Positions 50,901 to 60,769 of a DNA stretch of 64,000 nt are shown piece after piece. Positions within the stretch are counted from its first letter, which is position 1; every line of letters starts with the position of its first letter. The notes below the pieces were generated by a model. It was not told the origin of the DNA and made no database searches. It saw nothing but the letters and a program-made list of their open reading frames with translations. This DNA is from Catonia carolina. Its lineage: Eukaryota; Arthropoda; Insecta; Hemiptera; Achilidae. Both the position numbers and the translations under genes were made by a program. The stretch is taken from positions 438,314,639-438,378,638 of the forward strand of contig JAQMRL010000001.1 in assembly GCA_035578175.1 (NCBI GenBank), in the 5' to 3' direction.

Positions 50901-53900
50901 AAAAAAAAAATTGGTCTTGGGTGCAGACTGTAAAACCACCGTGGTCTTCCGCAAATTTACCGCATTAAATAGGTTGTTAATTAATTATATCAATTTTCAA
51001 GTCCAACAGCGTGTAGGGCTTAACAGTGAGGTTTCTTCTGTTATTTGATTTTTCAATGCAAGGAACATTAAGAAAGCCGAAATTTATCAGCAGATTACAG
51101 AAATTTTTAGAGAAAATGCAGTAAGTATGGAATGGGGCAAACATGCATTAGGCAATTCAATGCAGGACTGATAGATGTCCACAGCCTTCTGTAGTCAATG
51201 ATGACTTGGTCAGAAGAATGGATGAGAAAATTAACAACACACAATTCACAATTAAAATGCTTTCAGATGAATTTCCACAAGTTTCGAGAACTGTTTTACA
51301 TGATTTGTAGCTGACCGCATGGAATAAGTGGTATTTCTACCGGATTTAAAAAATGCTCACGAATGTGTACAAAACAAAGCTACTTGACAGTGATCTGAAA
51401 TTTTTTATCCGTTACAATTGACTAACACAGTCCTTGACCCTGTACAGTCTGACAATCACTTGTTCCAGAACATGAAACACGAGCTTATTGGGAAGTGCTT
51501 TGAATGCGACGACAACACAAAAAATCTGGTGTGAAACTCTCACACGACTTTTTCTTGCCAATGCAAATAATTAACAATAAAACGTAACATTCATCATAAA
51601 AACATTAGAAATAAATAGAAACCTAACCTCGAAAACATAACCTTATTTTAATCATGAGTGAAAGACGCAAAATGAAAATCGACCTCAGTTTGGTTTAAAA
51701 ATACGGAAAATCACTCTTTCATGCTAAACTAGACTCTGTAGAGAAAAATGCTCGAAATAAAAGTTGTAGATCTAATTTCCTGTAAATTTGATTATAAACA
51801 ATTATGTCATAAAATGCATACTAAGACCGAAATCTTACAAAAATCTATTTTTCACATGTTTTCATGAGACAAAAACACAGAAAATCGCTAATTAGGTACC
51901 ACTAAACTACAAGTTATACCAAAGAATGTTGGAAATAAAAGTTGTAGGATTTTAAATTCTCTACAGCTTTTATTATATAAATTTTTGCGCTAAAATGCAT
52001 ATTAAAGCTGCAATCTTAAAAAAACAATTTTTTTACATAAAAACAGCCTCACCAAGAATTTCAGCAAACATGGCGCCTACCCTATCTTGTAGAGCATAAA
52101 AAATCTAGTAAATCAGGTGATTTTTAAAAAAATCGTAGGACCAATTTTTGAGAAAATCGCAAAAAAGTGAAAAATTACACGAATAAACTACTACTTTCGG
52201 TTGACCGATTTTGATGAAAATGTTCGCGTCTGGTCCGGTAGTGGTATGTAACTTAAGTTTCAAGTTTCAAGTTAGTACAATGTTCCGTTTTTGAGATATT
52301 CTGTATACACACACATAGACCAATCACTAAAAACATGTTTTTTGTGTTCAGGGGGTCTGAAAACGTGTAGATCCGGTGAAAACTCAATTTCGAAAAATCG
52401 ACAAGAAAACAATACTTTTCTTCCTATATATTCATAAAGACAAGAGAAAGTAAAAATGGTACGATGATCTTTCATGTAAAAATAAAATATTTTTTCATGT
52501 TTTAAGAACAATATTTTAGTTTTTTTTCAAAACGGTACTTACTTTTCGGACTCTACAACAAAATTACCTGGCATAAGAAATAATTTGAAATATACAATTC
52601 ATGGACACGTTTAACATTAACGCAAACAAGTTGATCAAAAAACAGACCGATCTAAACGAGTGTAACTTTTTTTTTAAACTGAACACACAAAATACAAACA
52701 GTCGACTAATATATACGTAAATAAACATACAAAAAGGATTAAAAATAATTAGAAAACACCGAACAGCATTATACAAAATCTTTAAAATTAGAAAACTTTA
52801 AAATAAAAAATATCAGATAAAAGAGTAACCATTGTTTAAATCGTTAAAAATATTATTCCTACATAAAACATGTAAAATATCTAATAAAAATACATGAGAA
52901 CAAAATAGGAGAGGTCAAAATTTACATGTAAAACGTTACACGCATTCATCTTTCGGGTGATCTTATGTAAGATAAATAAAATGAAAGAATAAGTTAACAT
53001 AAAAAAAAGGAAGTTGGTGTACATTACATTTATAGCAAAATACAGGCATACATGATGTAAATAATGTATCTCAATTTACAACACATGTTTATGTTTTACT
53101 AAAATATACATGACTACACTCACAGGAGTAGCCCTTTTTTTTGATTTAACATCCGTCTATTCTGCAATTACTGTTAATGCAGATGGTGAATGATGAAATG
53201 ATTTTTTGGAACGTATAAAAATATGCCGTGCCTGAATGGGATTCGAACCTGAGACTGCATGATGAGAAGCGAGCACGTTACCAACTACGCCAATGCAGCT
53301 GGCAAAGTATTCCTTTAGAGCATTTTGTGTTGTTTAGGTCATCACCATTTAGGCTGGTTTGAACATCTCGAGGCTTCACTAAGTAAAACGACGAGTGGGG
53401 TGGTTTACAATTGCCTTCCTCACTGAGCGAAAAAAGTATGCTTATCAACATGCCAGGCCCTCTGAAAAGCATATATACTTTCCACCCTGAAAATGACACA
53501 CTCACTTCATTGACCACAGGGTCTGGCTGTAAAATGATGAAATTCATTACTCTCAGAGGAGATAACACTGACTATACTACTTTTCAAAGCGATGAGCTCT
53601 GAACGTACGCATTGCTCCCTACCCACTTCATAGCTAGCCAATCACTTTTTTTTTTTTTTTTTTTTTTTTTTTGTTTAACGTCCGACTGTTCTGCAATTAC
53701 TGTTAATGCAGATGGTGAATGATGAAATGATTTTTTGTAACGTATGAAAAAATGCCGTGCCTGAATGGGATTTCACACGTTTTCGTGAGAAAAAAACAGA
53801 AAATCGCTAATTATTGCTAAACTAAGCGTTATACAAAAAAATGTTTGAAATAACAGTTGTAGAATTTTACATTCTCTACAACTTTTATTGCATAAATTTT

Positions 53901-56900
53901 TGCTCTAAATTGCATATTAAAGCCGTAATCTTAAAAAAACTATGTTTTTACGTAAAAACAGCCTCACCCAGAATTTCAGCAAACATGACGCCTACCCTAT
54001 CTTGTAGAGAATAAAGAATTGAGTAAATCAGGCGATTTTTAAAAAAATTGTAGGACCAGTTTTTGAGCAAATCGCAAAAAAGTGAAAAATTACACAATTA
54101 AACTACTACTTCCGGTTGACCGATTTTGATGAAAATGTTCGTGTCGGGTCCGGTAGTGGTATGTAACTTAAGTTTCAAATTTCAAGTTCGTACGATGTTC
54201 CATTCTTGAGATATTCTGTTCACATACACACACACACAGACCAATCACTAAAAACATGTTTTTTGGGTTCAGGGGGTCTGAAAACGTATAGATCCGGTGA
54301 AAACTCGATTTCTTAAAATCGACATGAAAACAATACTTTCCTTCATTTATATTCATATAGGCAAGAGAAAGTAATATCATATTTTGTAAGAAGACGGTAG
54401 CAATATAATTGTCTAATCATGTGATAAGAAACTGAACTATTTTTTGAAGCAATGTAACTAGCAGTTCGAGAGCAAATAATTTTCTTAGCTGAAGTGTTAC
54501 AATGAACTTGTATAGACCCAAAAAAACCTGTATTTCGGTATGCAGATTGAATTTTACGTATTAATGTAGTCGAAAAACAACAGTTACCTGTGCGCATGTA
54601 CAATGACTAATCCCGCAGACATGATCAATTTGACACGCTGTACCACAGGATTCGGTTTCTGATCCTCTTCTCTTAGTGCTTTCATGATTAAAGATTTATT
54701 ATGCCATGCTGGATGTCCGACTTCACCGCTACGTGACAACTGCAAACAATTTAATGTTATCAACATTTTTTAAAATTTATATCACATAGAATTTAAAAAC
54801 ATTTTTTTCTGCAACATTGTGCAGCTATTATTCTTCGCATCCCAAATGCTAAGCCTCTCTGTTGTTGTTTAGGTCATCAGCCGAAAGGCTGGTTTGAACC
54901 TCTAGAGGTTTTACTAAGTAAAACGAGGAGTGAGGTGGTTTACCATTGCCTTCCTCACTGAGTGGAAAAGTAGGCTTATCAGCATGCCGGGCCCTCTGAA
55001 AAGCACATATTTTCCACTCTGCAAATAACACCTTCACTTCATTCACCACAGGGTCTGGCTGTACAATGAAATTCATTACTTTCAGAGAAGGTAATTCTGA
55101 TTAGTGTCTTTTACACCTCCACCTCTTCTGTTGTTAAATGATTCAGCCATTTAATTGGCTGACCATGTGATAGGAAACAGAACTATTTATTTTAGCCCTG
55201 CAAGCCTCTCTATCCATCCAATTACAATCCTACAGGTCTCTACTAATCATCACCTCTACTTTTATTACTCCACTCATCCATTGCCTTACTGGGTGTCATT
55301 TTCTCTCTCTCTCTCTCTCTCTCTCTTAGGGTCCAATTCCATATTCTGCTAGGCCAGTTGTCTGCATTCATCCACTTTGTACCAAAACAGTGTCTTACTC
55401 GTATTTCATCTATAGTGAAAATATTCTGTAAGACGATAAAGTGACATCACAGTGTCTTGGGCCAGTCTAGGCTGGTGGGAGTAGTCTGTATGGAAAAGTC
55501 CATTTAATAAGGAGAGAGGTGTGCGTGAGTAGTGCAACTTGATAATTTTGCAGATGAGTTCTAACCTTAGTGTATCGAAGTGATTAATTAGTTATTGAAG
55601 TGTTATCCTATAGAAATGTTATAATCTATCTTTATTGTTTTATCTCATGTATTTATTTTTATCGTTTACTATATTGCTATTTATCGGATTTTAATTTCTA
55701 ATGTAGCCTTAAATTATTCAAAGCTGTTTACTTTTTCGTTGGTCCGGTTCAGTTCTGAGTTCATATAAAATGAGTAAAAATAGGGGCAAAAATAAAGTCG
55801 GCAAAAAAGGTCAAGTTTTGCGTAGTCAAAGTCAGGAAATTATTAATAGTGTGATAAGGTTTTTTGAGCCCGAAGTGGAAGAGAGACCTGATATATCATT
55901 GGTTTTTATTTCTTATAATAGTAGCTAATAATATCAGGCAGAGTAGTAGCGTTCAAGCTACCGTTGTTATCCGGTTCGGCTAGTATTAACACGTGATTTG
56001 GAGTGGAAGGGGAATTCCTTTCTCACAACTTTAACACACTGTTAGGCTTACCTACACTTTCCCAGAATGCTTCACTCCTCATAAGGTCCACGCATAGTTA
56101 CAAACAATATCGTTAGGTCAATTTGAACACTATGCAAAGCCTGACCAAGAGTTCTGTAAATCACCCTCAAACCAAAGTGTCAAGAGTTTCAATTTATACC
56201 ACTTAATATCTGCAACCCAACCCCTAATGATGTATGCAACCCTAATTTTAAACATGATCCCTCCGAGAGGCTAGTGATATGATTACAATTTCTAGTCTAA
56301 AATATAAGATGACTTGTTACGTCATGTTCATCCGGGGTTATGTAATGTTTCGTCGCCGAGTGCGGTATTTCAAATGCTTGCGCCTTGGCACTCCTAATTT
56401 CATCTATTTAATCCCAATTGTGCTGTATCATTCTATGTTCCTTCGTACTACATCATCTCCTGCATCATTTCACCCCACCTATCTTGGTCCCATCTTCCTA
56501 TTAATCTCTATGTTCCTTCCCCCTCCCCCTCCACCTACGCTCAATTTCCTTTTCCCGTTTTCTGGACCACTTGTTCGACTAGAGTTGTTATGAACAGATG
56601 TGCTCTCCGTTTTGAGGCTTAACCTTTAAAACACGGGATGCTGTTTCAGTGGCTTTTAACAACAGATGTGTTCAGAGAGTTTTAAAAGAGACCGTCCGTA
56701 CTAATTGTCAACTTAACCACAGGAAATAGTATAGTTTTCTTGCAGGGAATTTTCTAATGTGTGTAACAGTGCAATCAGAAATAAAATATCATGAAAGGGA
56801 AATTTTGTATTTCAGTTTAAAATGTTGGTAGCATGTAAGAAAATCCAGTTTTTTGTCGTAGAAGGGGAATGCTTGTAACACCCACACAAATTAAAATACA

Positions 56901-59900
56901 CGTGTGTCTTGTGTGTGTGTGTGTGTGAAGTATGAATGTTTATACGTTGGTAGTTTGCCCTTGAAAAGGCAGAAGGTCTCATTTAACAGGTTTACGAACG
57001 ATTTTAGACAAAAATGAATGATTTTTGTTAGTATTGCATTGGCTTAGTAAAAGCTCTGCCATTTGCATTCCAGACCTCTTACAATGTTTATCAAAACATG
57101 TATTTATACAGTAAGCAATGTTCTATTCAGCTTTGCCCATAAGAACAGCCCTAAGTAAATAAGATAAAAGAGTTTATTCGCAAGATCGTTATGATAAATT
57201 TGAAGGACATTTTTGTAAAAACATGTACTATTTAAAAAATTTGTAACTCTTTACAAATTTTTCGGAAAATGAATTGAAAATTACCCATTTTTAAAGAAAA
57301 TTCTTCTTTACAAAATATATTCTATAAAATTTTTTGATAAACTGAATTTTAAGCCCTTCAGAGTAAAAAATGTACACCAAGTACTTTATATTACCGTGCG
57401 AAATTTTTCGCTAGCCACAGCGAAGACAATAGTAAAGTTATTTTCAAAATTTTATATTCAAAAAATTTGTACGTATTTCATAAATTAACTGTATTTTTTT
57501 CAGAATTTTATATCTATTAGTAAATAAGATAAAAGAATTTATTTGCAAGACTCTTATGATTAGTTTGATGTTTTACAAAATTACAAACACAGTCCGTACG
57601 TTAAAGGTTAATTTTCGGCTTAGCACCATGCTTTGGTGCTGGCATCGGCTCATGTTCATGTTGACGCTTGTATTGTGCTAATGTAACCGTAAATTTGTAA
57701 CCGTTCAAAAAATATGTTTTATCAGAAATCTTCTTCCACTAATTATGCAGCTTATTCGCCAGTTAACTGCATGATAGTCAATTATAATATCATGGACAGA
57801 ATTGCGGCAATAGATCCATTTTGCCAGAGCCGAGCATCGTATAGGTCAGCCATTCTTAAGTCTTTCAAGATGTAAGTTTCCCATCAATTCCACATTATGT
57901 GTGTGTGTTAAATTTTTTATTTATTTTTATTTTGTTTTTGTTTTGAACCTCTATCATGATTGTTAATCAGTAAATTATTTGTAAAACCTTAGTGTATAAT
58001 ACTGTTTTAGTTATATTTAATTCTGTTTGCATAATTGACTATTTTTGATTGTATTTTCTCTCCTTTTATTTGCTTTTTACTTTTGTATTGTCTTTTGCTC
58101 TGTAATGAAATATTGTTACTGTAATTGGGCCGTGTTCGGCCTGTTGCAAACAATTAAATTAAATAAATAAATGTGTGTTTATGTACTCGGTAATTTGTAT
58201 TTTGTCGTGTTTGTTTGCTTATAAATTGTGTGTTAATAAAATAAAGTGTATTTCGGTGGTCACCACGTGTTTCAGTCATTGGACTTCAATGTTATCATAT
58301 TCTGAACCAAGTAAGTGGCATTTATGTTCGTGATAATATTTGGTTGTTCACGTGGTCAAATTTTCCTATGCGTGTTTTTCCTTTCATTCAGTCAATTTCT
58401 AACTCGTGTTTTAATTACAATCCGTAATCGGTTGGTCATGAGTGTTGACCCATATAAATTGTACTCTGGTTCTCCGGAAATTACCGCAATAAATAAATTG
58501 TTGAATAATTATACTAATTATATCAAGTCCAACGGCTTGGTGGACTTAACATGACTTGTAAAGTATTTAAGATAGATGACATACTTCCAAGATGAGCGAC
58601 AAGCAAGCAGGGTAGAAGGTGACAAACACGATGTAATTGACGACGACCGACAGGCAAGCAAAATAACAGAGCACTTCCAATCTTTTAACACCTGCAACAA
58701 ACACATTGAAAAAATTACTACACCATATTACAAAATACATCTACAAAGAAAATACAAAGGTTTTTGAACTGAAAACTTCTTTAGACGTAACTTGCGCTCT
58801 TTCTGAACAGTGAATGAACCGAACTGTCACGCTCGAGTCGGTGATGCTGATCGGGTATACTTGGCTCCAACGGACATTAGCCAGTGAGTTTACTGTCTGA
58901 GCCATCAGTCTTCAGTTGGCATCAGCCATATTTACTCTTTTAACAAGGAATGCATCGTTTTTATATTAAAAATTATTATTTTAAAACAACATAACGTCAC
59001 CGTCGTCCCCTTTGATTAAGTACTGTGCTGCCAGCTACAAAGCTTCTGATATAGCGACAGAGGGAACCACCAATAGGTCTGAGAGGGGTGGTAGTCTTAT
59101 GTGCGTACCGTCAGAGGCCTTTGTCATCAAGGCTGAGCCAGTAACTACCACAGCGCTCTCGGTAACTATATAAAGAGTGCTACACTGGGCCGAGAGATTC
59201 AATTCCAATCCATACAGCGAACAAGGCGTCCACCACGGCACACGGCTACAGGACTCCGGCGAAGACTAATCGACGACCCCGCAAGAGAGAAGATGATGCT
59301 TCTGCTCGCCGACCCGTCACCGTAAGCCGTCCACCGGATCGTCATCGCCCACTGCTCATCGCTGTTTATCGCCCCACCGGATCTGACGAAGCAGCCATCG
59401 ACACACTTTTGTAAGGGAAGAAGATGACATCTCCGCTGGACAACGACACACTATGTCGCCCAGCCTTCGACCACCACGACAACTACGACTGACGCTTCCC
59501 ATCAAGACGACCACCGCTTAAAAGGCCCTTTTCAGGACCACCAAAAATTAAAGGTTTTAACTCGCCACTTAATGTCCCTATCCGGTGACAATAATAACAT
59601 AATAATCTTGTTCCTCATTCACCCAACGAAAAACCGTTACATAAAATAAATGTAATTATAAAATATTGATACATAAATATATATTGTATATATATTGTAT
59701 ATCATAGATCTTGACGAAGTTGGACTGAGGATTGAAGATGCGACAAATAAACCAAAGATAAGGGCGTTTCTAAATGCAAAATGTTTTAATGTGGACAAGG
59801 TGGCTAGAGTTGTGCAGGTGACTGACGAGCAACGAAAAGCAAGATCTGAAAACATGAGGAGCTATTGGCATAAACAGTGAGCCAATGAAGTACATGGGAA

Positions 59901-60728
59901 GCGAACCACAAAGTTGGCTAGAGTGATCCATTGAGGTCAAACAAGAAAAAAAATCTGGTGTGAAACACTCACACAACTTTCTCTTGCCAATGCAAATGAT
60001 TAATAATAAACCTAACATTATTAATAAAATATTAGAAATAAACAAAAACTAACCTCAAAAACATAACCTTATTTTAATCATGAGTGAATGACGCAAAATG
60101 ACAATCGAACTCAGTTTGGCTTAAAAATACGGAAAATCACGCTTTCACGCTAAACTAGGCTCTGTAGAGAAAAATGCTCTAAACAAAAGTTGTAGATCTT
60201 TTAATTTTCTATAAATTTAATTATATACACTTTTGTCGTAAAATGCATACTAAGACCGAAATGTTAAAAAAATCGATTTTTCTCACGTTTTCGTGAGAAA
60301 AAAAAACAGAAAATCGCAAATTACCGCTAAACTAAGCGTTATACAAAAAAATGTTTGAAATAAAAGTTGTAGAATTTTACATTCTCTACAACTTTTATGA
60401 TATAACGTTTTGCGCTAAAATGCATATTAAAGCCGCAATCTTAAAAAGAAAATGTTTTTACGTAAAAACAGCCTCAAGCAGAATTTCAGCAAACATGGCG
60501 CCTACCCTATATTGTAGAGCACAAAAAATGTAGTAAACCAGTTGATTTTAAAAAAAATCGTAGGACTAGTTTTTGAGAAAATCGCAAAAAAGTGAAAAAT
60601 TATACGAATAAACTACTACTTCCGGTTGACCGATTTTGATGAAAATGTTCGTGTCGGGTCCAGTAGTGATATGTAACTTAAGTTTCAAGTTTCAAGTTCG
60701 TACGATGTTCCGTTCTTGAGATATTCTG

Positions 60729-60769
<41 letters not shown>

